NCBI RefSeq assembly: GCF_014202975.1
Contig: NZ_JACHHZ010000004.1
Span: 124,001-188,000 of the forward strand
Length of the DNA: 64,000 nucleotides
Direction of reading: 5' to 3'
Origin: Povalibacter uvarum
GTDB taxonomy: Bacteria; Pseudomonadota; Gammaproteobacteria; Steroidobacterales; Steroidobacteraceae
Made by a program: the position numbers and the translations under genes. Shown piece after piece: positions 36,404 through 43,640 of the stretch; within the stretch, counting starts at the first letter, position 1; every line of letters starts with the position of its first letter. The notes beneath the pieces are model-generated. The model searched no databases. It was not told where the DNA came from and was given only the letters and a program-made list of their open reading frames with translations.

Positions 36404-37069
36404 TCAGGTCGTCGACCACATGCGCATGAGATTCTGGCGTACGACGTCGAGCCGGACGCGGTTCTCCCATCGCATGGTCGTGCCTTCCATCGCCGCGATG
36501 TCGTTGAGCTCGTAGACCTGCATGCGCTGATGCTGGTCGACGATCAGGCTCTCGATGAACGTGATCGAAACCAGTCGCTGGCCTGAGCGCACGGGAATGA
36601 CTTCGTGCAGCGTCGTCGACGGGTAGACGATGGCCTCGCCGGGCGCGCCCTTGAACGGGATTCTCTGGTTGCCGATGTTGATGGCGAGCTCGCCGCCCTC
36701 GTAGCTCGAGGGATCGCTGATGAAGACCGTGCAGGACAGGTCCGAGCGCAGCCGCGCATTCCCCAGCGGGATCAGCGCGGCATCGGCGTGCGCACCGTAC
36801 TTCATGCCCGGCTCGTAGCGGCTGAGGAGCGGCGGCGCGACCCGCTTCGGCATCGCAAAGTCCATGAATTCGCGCGAGCGCGCGAACGCCGCGTTGACGA
36901 TCTGCACGGACTCCGCGTACTTCGGATCGGCGGGATCCGCCTGCTGGTTGAGCTTGGTCTGGTTGGCCGGATTCGTTGCCCGGCCATCGACGAATTTGAG
37001 GTCGCGGCTGATTTCGTCGAGCCGGGCGACCTCGGCGGCAGTGAGGAGCTGCTTGATCTTCAGAAACAC
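36404..37069 (-). CDS. PiuC/YbiX-type Fe(II)/2-oxoglutarate dioxygenase (PKHD hydroxylase)
   Basis: The 221-residue product begins FLKIKQLLTAAEVARLDEI, which is how PiuC/YbiX proteins start. It has the iron site His and Asp in KYGAHADAAL, the second His in STTLHEVIPV, and an Arg in GQRLVSITF that would bind 2-oxoglutarate. In many proteobacteria this family sits beside siderophore-type TonB receptors, and its substrate is not established. The GTG at 37069 with GGGGA 8 bp upstream fits the family start better than a TTG at 37099. It ends 27 bp from the convergent sulfotransferase gene. Confidence 0.9.
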   Translation of the reverse strand: MFLKIKQLLTAAEVARLDEISRDLKFVDGRATNPANQTKLNQQADPADPKYAESVQIVNAAFARSREFMDFAMPKRVAPPLLSRYEPGMKYGAHADAALIPLGNARLRSDLSCTVFISDPSSYEGGELAINIGNQRIPFKGAPGEAIVYPSTTLHEVIPVRSGQRLVSITFIESLIVDQHQRMQVYELNDIAAMEGTTMRWENRVRLDVVRQNLMRMWSTT

Positions 37070-37134
37070 GGAAAAGTCCCCGCGGTACGCGATGCGCAAT
37101 GCTGCGGCGATGCCGGGGCCGATGCAAGTCGCGG

Positions 37135-38313
37135 TCAGATCCTGCCGTCGGGAGAGACCCCGTTGAAGGCATCCGTCGCGGCGATGACCTTGTCGATCGC
37201 CGTGCGCTCTTCGGGCGAGAGGCGCGGATTCCAGACGTCGCAGATGAAGATGATGCGGATCTGGTCGCTGTCGTTCCAGGCCTCGTGCTCGATGGTGTCG
37301 TCAAAGACCCAGGCCTGCCCGACGCGCCACTCCCGCGTTTCTCCGCCGACACGGAAGCCGCAATGCGCCGGAACGATCAGCGGCAAGTGGACGACGAGCC
37401 TGAAATTCGCCACGCCCGTGTGCGCCGGAATGCGTGTCTTCGGCTGCAGGACGGAGAACATGGCTGCGGGCGATCGCATGCGCACCTGAGGCTGCGGGAG
37501 CTTCGCCAGCGTCTGCATGATCGCGGGCGCACGTGCGCAGTGATCTTCGATCGGCTTGCCCCGGTCGAAGAAATGGAACGCGCTCCAGCGCGGTGAATGA
37601 TTCAGCTCGCGCCACTGGTCGAGCGGCAGGTGATCGTCGTAGTGGATGTAGGGGGCGAAGCCCGCCTGGTCTTCCCGCACGATCGCATCGAGCTCGCGCT
37701 GGAATGCGGGTGTCTGCGCCTCGAACTCCTCGATCCAGGGAAATTCCTCGCGATCGTAGAACTCGATCGAGGGCAGGCCGGGATAAAGGTAGTCGGAAGG
37801 GTTCTGGTGATAGCGCTTGCGAACGCGCAGTGTCGTGTCGATGAATGCATCGATGCGGCGCTGCTCGCTGCCGGAGCACTGGCCACGCGCATCCGTCACA
37901 TGATCACGAATGTACTCGCTGAGCTTTTCGGTATGCCGGCCGCTGATCTCACGGGCATGGGCAGCGGCTTGAAGGGTGGGGGCATCGAGATATTTCTCGT
38001 CGGGCGCATTGGCCAGCGCGGCGGCGTACCAGGTTGCCGCCTGTTTCACGTCGCCGTCGCGCTCGAGCAGCGTGCCGAGCATGAGCAAAGCATGGAAATG
38101 GCGCGGCTCGATCCGCAGCGCTTCCCGCAGCGCGGCGTATGTCCCGCTAGTGTCGTTCAGCTGACGCGCTGCCGTAGCGAGGCCCAGCCACGCTTGCAGG
38201 TTCTGCCGGTCCGACTGGACCAGCTGCGCGAGGAGGTCCCGCGCACGCGCAAAGTCGCCGACAGACATCGCCTGCCGAGCCGCCTGATTCAGGCTGACCG
38301 CATTGTTCGTCAT
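37135..38313 (-). CDS. TPR-aspartyl/asparaginyl beta-hydroxylase (paralogue A)
   Basis: The 392-residue product has TPR-like helical repeats at residues about 1-130 (ARQAMSVGDFARARDLLAQL; ALREALRIEPRHFHALLMLG) and a C-terminal aspartyl/asparaginyl beta-hydroxylase domain. The latter has RLVVHLPLIVP, GGETREWRVGQAWVFDDTIE and HEAWNDSDQIRIIF, with the family's two iron-binding His residues (in VVHLPL and IEHEAW) and no third acidic ligand, as usual for this family. It would hydroxylate Asp or Asn side chains or a small substrate. It lies 65 bp upstream of the PiuC-type gene and is likely cotranscribed with it. Confidence 0.9.
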   Translation of the reverse strand: MTNNAVSLNQAARQAMSVGDFARARDLLAQLVQSDRQNLQAWLGLATAARQLNDTSGTYAALREALRIEPRHFHALLMLGTLLERDGDVKQAATWYAAALANAPDEKYLDAPTLQAAAHAREISGRHTEKLSEYIRDHVTDARGQCSGSEQRRIDAFIDTTLRVRKRYHQNPSDYLYPGLPSIEFYDREEFPWIEEFEAQTPAFQRELDAIVREDQAGFAPYIHYDDHLPLDQWRELNHSPRWSAFHFFDRGKPIEDHCARAPAIMQTLAKLPQPQVRMRSPAAMFSVLQPKTRIPAHTGVANFRLVVHLPLIVPAHCGFRVGGETREWRVGQAWVFDDTIEHEAWNDSDQIRIIFICDVWNPRLSPEERTAIDKVIAATDAFNGVSPDGRI

Positions 38314-38502
38314 ATCCCGCTACACCGACGCGAAAAGCACTTCTGCCTGCCGATGCATATCCGGGGCCAGCCGGACATCGGCTGGATGCCGAGCGTTCTT
38401 ATTGCCTGCGACTATAGCGCCGGGGCGACTGCAGGTCACTGCACCGTTCGCTATGAGCCATAATCCTTTCTTCTGCCTGAAGCCGGAGCCGCGCGTCTCT
38501 GT

Positions 38503-39672
38503 ATGTATTCCATCGACGAAAGTCTGCGGGCCGCAACCGACGCATTGCGCAGCGGCGATCCGCTGCGGGCCCGGGACCTTTTCGCGAAATCGCTCGGTGC
38601 CGGCGCCAATCAGGCTGCAGCCCTGCTCGGGCTTGCGCGTGCCTGCGCTGCCCTGAAGGACGAAGCCGGACAGACTGCCGCCGTGGATCGTCTGCTCTCT
38701 GTCGATCCACGCAACGTCCTGGGTCTGATCATGAAGGCCGATCAGCTTGCGGGCGCGGGTGACTCGCGATCCGCGACCTCCTTCTACCTGGCCGCGCTGA
38801 GGAACGCGCCGGCGCGCGAACAGCTGACGCCCGAAGTGGTGACGGAGCTGCGTCGAGCCAAGCAGATCTGCGACGGGTACGCGGCCCACTACCAGAATTA
38901 CGTCGTGCAGCAGCTCTCGGATCGCGGTTTCGATCCGGCGACTTCCAGTCAGCGTTTTGCCCAGTCGGTGGACATCATCCTCGGCAAGCGGAAGATCTTC
39001 GTTCAGGAACCGAAGTACTACTACTTCCCCGGCCTGCCGCAGATCCAGTTCTATGGTCGCGAGCAGTTCCCCTGGCTGTCGGCGGTAGAGCAGGCGACGG
39101 CGGACATCCGCGACGAGTTGCTGAGCGTGATGAACGAGCCCTCCGCATTCGCGCCGTACGTCCAGGGAGACGCGAATCGGCCGCGCAAGGACCAGGCGGG
39201 AATGCTGAACAATCCCGCGTGGAGCGCTTTCTATCTCTGGAAGAACGGCGAGGCGGTCGCGGAAAATGCGGCGCGTTGCCCGAAGACGCTGCGTGCATTG
39301 CAGGATGTGCCGTTCTCACGGACGCCGAACAGATCGCCGTCGATCCTCTTCTCGCTCCTGAAGCCGGGCGCGCACATTCCGGCGCACCACGGGCTCGTGA
39401 ATACCAGGCTCATCTGTCACCTGCCGCTCATCGTGCCGCCCAACTGCAGGTTCCGGGTCGGCAATGAGACGCGGCATTGGGAGCAGGGCAAGGCCTGGCT
39501 GTTCGACGACACGATCGAGCACGAAGCATGGAACGATAGCGATCAGACGAGGGTCATACTGCTCTTCGACGTCTGGCGGCCTGAACTCACGACGGAGGAG
39601 CGCGACCTCGTCACCGCGCTCTTCGCGGCCATCGATGCGCACAGCGGCCAGAAGCCTGAGTGGTCGATCTAA
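38503..39672 (+). CDS. TPR-aspartyl/asparaginyl beta-hydroxylase (paralogue B)
   Basis: The 389-residue product shares the architecture of paralogue A: TPR-like N-terminus (DALRSGDPLRARDLFAKSLG) and a beta-hydroxylase domain with RLICHLPLIVP and LFDDTIEHEAWNDSDQTRVI. The two C-terminal domains are clearly similar, while the N-terminal parts differ more. It is divergent from paralogue A with 189 bp between the starts, so the two may share control. Two more genes follow on its strand at short distance (18 and 38 bp). The ATG at 38503 has GGAG-like sequence upstream. Confidence 0.9.
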   Translation: MYSIDESLRAATDALRSGDPLRARDLFAKSLGAGANQAAALLGLARACAALKDEAGQTAAVDRLLSVDPRNVLGLIMKADQLAGAGDSRSATSFYLAALRNAPAREQLTPEVVTELRRAKQICDGYAAHYQNYVVQQLSDRGFDPATSSQRFAQSVDIILGKRKIFVQEPKYYYFPGLPQIQFYGREQFPWLSAVEQATADIRDELLSVMNEPSAFAPYVQGDANRPRKDQAGMLNNPAWSAFYLWKNGEAVAENAARCPKTLRALQDVPFSRTPNRSPSILFSLLKPGAHIPAHHGLVNTRLICHLPLIVPPNCRFRVGNETRHWEQGKAWLFDDTIEHEAWNDSDQTRVILLFDVWRPELTTEERDLVTALFAAIDAHSGQKPEWSI

Positions 39673-39690
39673 TTAGCGGAGCTGAAGACT

Positions 39691-40215
39691 GTGATTCGAA
39701 CGATCGTGTTTGCCGGGGCTCTAGCAGCCATGTACTCGCCGGGCCTCCTGGCTTCGGATGCCGACACCGTTGCCGCGATGCGCGGCTGTGCGGGCGAGAG
39801 GGACGACGCCAGGCGACTCGCGTGCTACGACGCGAAGATCAACGCTGCCGCTCCCAACGCAAGCGCGTCATCGGCGCCTGCCGCAGCCGCTGTTGGCGCC
39901 GCCGCCGCTGCCGCACCGAGCGCGGAACAGAATTTCGGATATCGGGGGAGCGTCGCTCGCGAACAGATCGACCGCGAGGAGGCGGCGAAGCCCAAGATCG
40001 AGCAGCTGACGGCACAGGTGAAGGGCGTGACGATGAGGCCTCATGGCGAATTCGTCGTTACCCTGGACAATGAGCAGGTCTGGGCGCAGAAGCGTCCGGA
40101 TTCCAAAGTCCGGCCGCAGGTTGGCGACTCCGTGACGATCAAACCGGGATCGTTGGGCTCGTTCCATCTCGTCACGTCCGGTGGACGCTCGACGCAGGTG
40201 TCACGCGTCCAGTAG
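39691..40215 (+). CDS. small exported protein with a CYD-type motif
   Basis: The 174-residue product has a signal peptide (IRTIVFAGALAAMYSPGLLA), then MRGCAGERDDARRLACYDAK, an Ala-rich linker, and a C-terminal block with VVTLDNEQVWAQ and GDSVTIKPGSLGSFHL. The Cys-x(n)-RLACYD pattern plus LDN-QVW and LGSF blocks recur in uncharacterised exported proteobacterial proteins. The two Cys residues could form a disulfide. The GTG start at 39691 has GGAG upstream. It sits 18 bp after paralogue B and 38 bp before the TPR-oxygenase, so it is probably in that operon. Confidence 0.75.
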   Translation: MIRTIVFAGALAAMYSPGLLASDADTVAAMRGCAGERDDARRLACYDAKINAAAPNASASSAPAAAAVGAAAAAAPSAEQNFGYRGSVAREQIDREEAAKPKIEQLTAQVKGVTMRPHGEFVVTLDNEQVWAQKRPDSKVRPQVGDSVTIKPGSLGSFHLVTSGGRSTQVSRVQ

Positions 40216-40253
40216 GCCGCTGGCGCCATGCTCCCGGCACATGAGTAAGGGAC

Positions 40254-42074
40254 ATGAGTGCGCCGGACAATCATTCTCATGCGTTGCGGGCAGCTGCCAA
40301 GCTGCTCGAGTCGGGTCGCGCGCACGAAGCGGCCGAGCTGTGTCGACGCGTCGCGACTGACGCACCTGCCTTCGCTGATGCGCACCAGATGCTGGGCGTC
40401 GCACTACGGCGGCTGGGCGAGCTGGACGCTGCCGATCGCGCGATGCTCCGTAGCATCGAGCTTGCGCCTGACAGGGCGGATTTCCTGACGAATCGAGCGA
40501 ATCTGCTGCGTGCGCTCGCGAGGCACGCGGAGGCTGAAGAAAACTATCGCGCCGCAATTCATCGCGACACGCAATTCCGCCCGGCCCGCTCGGGCTTGCT
40601 GCGGTTGTTGAACGACAAGGAAGATCCGCGGGCGGAAACCGAAGCGGTTGCGATGCTGGCCGTCGATCCGTCGGATGCGGATCTCTGGCATGAACTCGGC
40701 GTTGCACTCCGGATTCGCGGGCGACTCGCCGAGGCTGAAGCCGCGTATCGTCGTGCGATCGAGATGCGACCCGCCTACGCGGTGGCATGGCACAACCTCG
40801 GTGCGCTGCTCTCCCAGCAGCGCCGACCGGAGGAAGCGCTTGCTGCCTTCGATCGCGCAAGAGCGCTCGGCGCGAAAGGCGCGGCCTTGCACTACAACCG
40901 CGCTCGCGCGTTGCACGACCTGGATCGATTCGATGAGTGCGAAGCCGAGCTGCTCGATGCAATCTCTTCGGCACCGGGGCACACGGATTCGCTCGTCATG
41001 CTCGCGCGCGTGCGATTTGCACGCGGCGACGCTCAGTACGCCCGTTCGTTCGAGATCGCGATCGCGGCGGATCCCGCCAATGCATCGTTGCGAACGGCGT
41101 TTGCAGCTGTGCTGCGTGATGCCGGAGATTCAGATCGGGCTCGCGTGGTCATCGAAGAAGGGCTGCGGCGTGATGATTCAGATGCCTCGCTGCGGATTGC
41201 TTTGGCTGCTACGTTGCAGGAAAGCGGTGACGGCGATGCCGCCTCACGGATGCTGGAACAGGTCGAGCAAAGACAGCGAAGCCGCATCAGCTATCAGCAT
41301 CTCGCCATATCGACATTGCTGAGCGCCAGTCGACCCCAGGAGGCGCTGGCGCTGGCAAGGCATCGGCGCAGCCAGGCGCCATTCGATCAGATCGCGATCG
41401 CTCACGAAGCCGTCGCCGCTCGCGTACTCGGAGACGCGGCGTATGAAGTGCTCTACGACTACGACAGCTTCGTCCAGGTGTTCGATCTGCCGTCGCCACC
41501 GGGCTGGACGTCGATCGAACAGTTCAACGAGCAGTTGCACGACGCGCTGACGGATCTGCATCGGCTGCAAGCTCATCCGCTTGGGCAGAGCCTGCGCAAC
41601 GGGACGCAGACGACGCGGAGCCTGTTGGCGCAATCGCATCCGGTCATTCGTGCCTTCCTCGATTCGCTGCCAGCTCCCATCGCGCAGTATCGCGAAAGGT
41701 TGCCGCGCCGAATCGAGGCGCATCCGCTGCTCGCGCGAAACATCGGTACAGCGAGTCTCGTCGGCTGCTGGTCCGTTCGCCTCGCTCGCGGCGGCTTCCA
41801 TGTCAATCACGTCCATCCGGAAGGCTGGCTGAGTTCCGCGTACTACGTGACGGTGCCGGCCGAATCTATCGACACCAGCAAGCGGGCCGGCTGGTTGAAG
41901 TTCGGCGAGCCGCGCTTCGCCGTGCCGGGAATCACCGCGGAGCGATTCGTTCAGCCGAAAAGTGGTCGGCTGGTCCTGTTTCCCTCTTACATGTGGCACG
42001 GAACGACGCCGCTGGAAGCGGACGAGGTTCGTCTTTCGATCGCATTCGACCTGATCACGACGCTTGATCGGTGA
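40254..42074 (+). CDS. TPR protein with C-terminal Fe(II)/2-oxoglutarate oxygenase domain
   Basis: The 606-residue product has about ten TPR-like repeats over residues 1-370 (for example DLWHELGVALRIRGRLAEAE and VAWHNLGALLSQQRRPEEAL). The C-terminal 150 residues match the putative 2OG-Fe(II) oxygenase family: VNHVHPEGWLSSAYYVTVP, GWLKFGEPRFAV, KSGRLVLFPSYMWHGTTPL and a final VRLSIAFDL, giving His, Glu or Asp, and His for iron and Arg for 2-oxoglutarate. The TPR part would hold a protein partner. Third gene of a likely three-gene operon starting at 38503. Confidence 0.88.
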   Translation: MSAPDNHSHALRAAAKLLESGRAHEAAELCRRVATDAPAFADAHQMLGVALRRLGELDAADRAMLRSIELAPDRADFLTNRANLLRALARHAEAEENYRAAIHRDTQFRPARSGLLRLLNDKEDPRAETEAVAMLAVDPSDADLWHELGVALRIRGRLAEAEAAYRRAIEMRPAYAVAWHNLGALLSQQRRPEEALAAFDRARALGAKGAALHYNRARALHDLDRFDECEAELLDAISSAPGHTDSLVMLARVRFARGDAQYARSFEIAIAADPANASLRTAFAAVLRDAGDSDRARVVIEEGLRRDDSDASLRIALAATLQESGDGDAASRMLEQVEQRQRSRISYQHLAISTLLSASRPQEALALARHRRSQAPFDQIAIAHEAVAARVLGDAAYEVLYDYDSFVQVFDLPSPPGWTSIEQFNEQLHDALTDLHRLQAHPLGQSLRNGTQTTRSLLAQSHPVIRAFLDSLPAPIAQYRERLPRRIEAHPLLARNIGTASLVGCWSVRLARGGFHVNHVHPEGWLSSAYYVTVPAESIDTSKRAGWLKFGEPRFAVPGITAERFVQPKSGRLVLFPSYMWHGTTPLEADEVRLSIAFDLITTLDR

Positions 42075-42090
42075 TGCGGCATCGCGCGCC

Positions 42091-43323
42091 TCAGATCTGT
42101 TCGCGGAAACTCATGCGGTAGCGAACCGATCGGGTTTCGACCGGCGCACCGTTCTCGAACCGGGGTCGATAGATCCAATCCGCGAGTGCCTTCAGTGCCG
42201 CTCGCTTATTCGGCTCGCTCGTGTCCGCCTCGACGACGCGCGGACCGGCAACGTAGCCCTGCGGCGTGACGTCGAACTCGATGACCACGAAAGTCACACG
42301 GATCTCGTTTTCGGGCAGCGCACGGTGCTTCGCTGCGGCTGGCGGGAAGCTCATGTAGACAGGGACGGGGAGCTGCAGCGATTCGCGAGGTGTCATCGGG
42401 TCCGTCGCTTTCAGCTCGAACGTTCTGCGGTAGTACGGCAGTGCGTTTGCGGGCTGTCGCGCTAGTTGCAGCCAGTCGCCGGTTTGCAGTAGCACGGTCC
42501 GATGGATGGCTGGATCAATCTGTGCCGGATTGTTGTCCGCGATCTGCAGCGCGCGTTGCAGGTAACGAAGCCCTGAGGGATGCAGCTTGCGCCAACTGCC
42601 GTAGTTGTCCGCTCCGACCGATAGCAACTGCCGGCGCGTCTGCACTGCCATGTCGTTCGTTCGGCTCGCGTCGTAATCGGTATCGCCCGTTGCTTCGCGG
42701 CGATAGACGTCGGCCAATCCCGCAAGCGGTTCGACGAGTGCGATCGAGTCCGGCCCGGCCTGGCTCTCGATGATCTGCAGCGCTTGCCGGTAGCGTTGTC
42801 TCGCATCCAGGAAGTCGCCGGTCGCAGCGTGCCACTGTGCGACGTCCGCCATCGCGAGCGCGGTGCGCTGATCGCTCGGCCCGTAGAGACGCTCGTGAAC
42901 TCTCACTACGTACTCGAGCGCGCCCAGAGCGCGCGCGAAGTCTCCATCGATCGAGTACAGAGTGGCGCTGCCACGAAGAGCGTCGATCTGATCTTCGTTG
43001 AACAGGCCGGAGCTGCGTCGGCTGATCGAGATCGCTCGTTCGAATGCCGACTGTGCGGAAGCAGAGTCGATGGGCGAGAGCGCTCGGCCGAGTGAGGTCA
43101 GCGGTGCGACAAGGGCAGTGCTGTTCGATCCGCTGCGAGCTTCGAGGAGCGAGACCGCACTCGCATAGCTCGTCGCGGCGCCTCGTGCATCGCCTGCACG
43201 CAGTTGTTCGTCGCCGAGTTGCAGGTATGCGGACGCTGTTTCAGCAGGCGCGATTGCCGCGTCGCCCGGCGCGCCTTGCGCGCTGAGCACCGATCCAATC
43301 ACAGCCAGGATCAGCGCACGCAT
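42091..43323 (-). CDS. exported TPR protein with TonB-like C-terminal domain
   Basis: The 410-residue product has a short signal peptide (MRALILAVIGSVLSAQGAP), TPR-like repeats (YLQLGDEQLRAGDARGAATS; DFLDARQRYRQALQIIESQA), and at the end a TonB C-terminal-like domain: VVIEFDVTPQGYVAGPRVVE, then ALKALADWIYRPRFENGAPV and SVRYRMSF. Canonical TonB keeps an uncleaved membrane anchor and a Pro-rich spacer; here the anchor may be cleaved and the spacer is replaced by TPRs. It is divergent from receptor 2 and may bind that receptor's TonB box. Its energising role is unproven. Confidence 0.82.
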   Translation of the reverse strand: MRALILAVIGSVLSAQGAPGDAAIAPAETASAYLQLGDEQLRAGDARGAATSYASAVSLLEARSGSNSTALVAPLTSLGRALSPIDSASAQSAFERAISISRRSSGLFNEDQIDALRGSATLYSIDGDFARALGALEYVVRVHERLYGPSDQRTALAMADVAQWHAATGDFLDARQRYRQALQIIESQAGPDSIALVEPLAGLADVYRREATGDTDYDASRTNDMAVQTRRQLLSVGADNYGSWRKLHPSGLRYLQRALQIADNNPAQIDPAIHRTVLLQTGDWLQLARQPANALPYYRRTFELKATDPMTPRESLQLPVPVYMSFPPAAAKHRALPENEIRVTFVVIEFDVTPQGYVAGPRVVEADTSEPNKRAALKALADWIYRPRFENGAPVETRSVRYRMSFREQI

Positions 43324-43640
43324 CGCCTTCGAGCTTAGCAGCAATTCGGCAGGAAACCCGTTCTGCACATCTGTGCGACTCGCGTTGGTCGCGAACAACG
43401 ATACGAGTCAATCGACGACAATGAATTTTTCGCAAGATTCCCTGCGAAACGATGCACTCGTTGCGCACTTGCAGGGCAATCGGGCAACAGCAGCATGTGT
43501 CGCGGTGTCGCGGCGTTATGGTCCGGCCACATCGCTGTGTTGCTAACCGCACACAGCGTGATCAACCAACGGAACGGTCCTGCGTCATCGATTGCGATGG
43601 CCGCCATTGGTTCCACTCTTGTCGCAGCGAGGAATCAACC
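43324..43640. promoter_or_regulatory. divergent upstream region of TonB receptor 2, 317 bp
   Basis: This region separates the TPR-TonB gene from receptor 2. It holds the inverted repeat TTCGCA-N8-TGCGAA at 43429-43448 in a locally AT-rich segment, a possible operator. GAGGA stands 7 bp before the receptor ATG. No gene is convincing here. Confidence 0.45.
43429..43448. promoter_or_regulatory. inverted repeat, possible operator
   Basis: TTCGCA and TGCGAA flank AGATTCCC. It lies between divergent starts, about 105 bp from the TPR-TonB start and 190 bp from receptor 2. Confidence 0.3.

Noticed and set aside
39691-40215. The small exported protein as a precursor peptide for the neighbouring modification enzymes
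   Set aside because: It has an ordinary signal peptide and a folded-looking conserved C-terminal block shared with widespread exported proteins. It has no leader-core pattern. I leave it as unlikely, not excluded.
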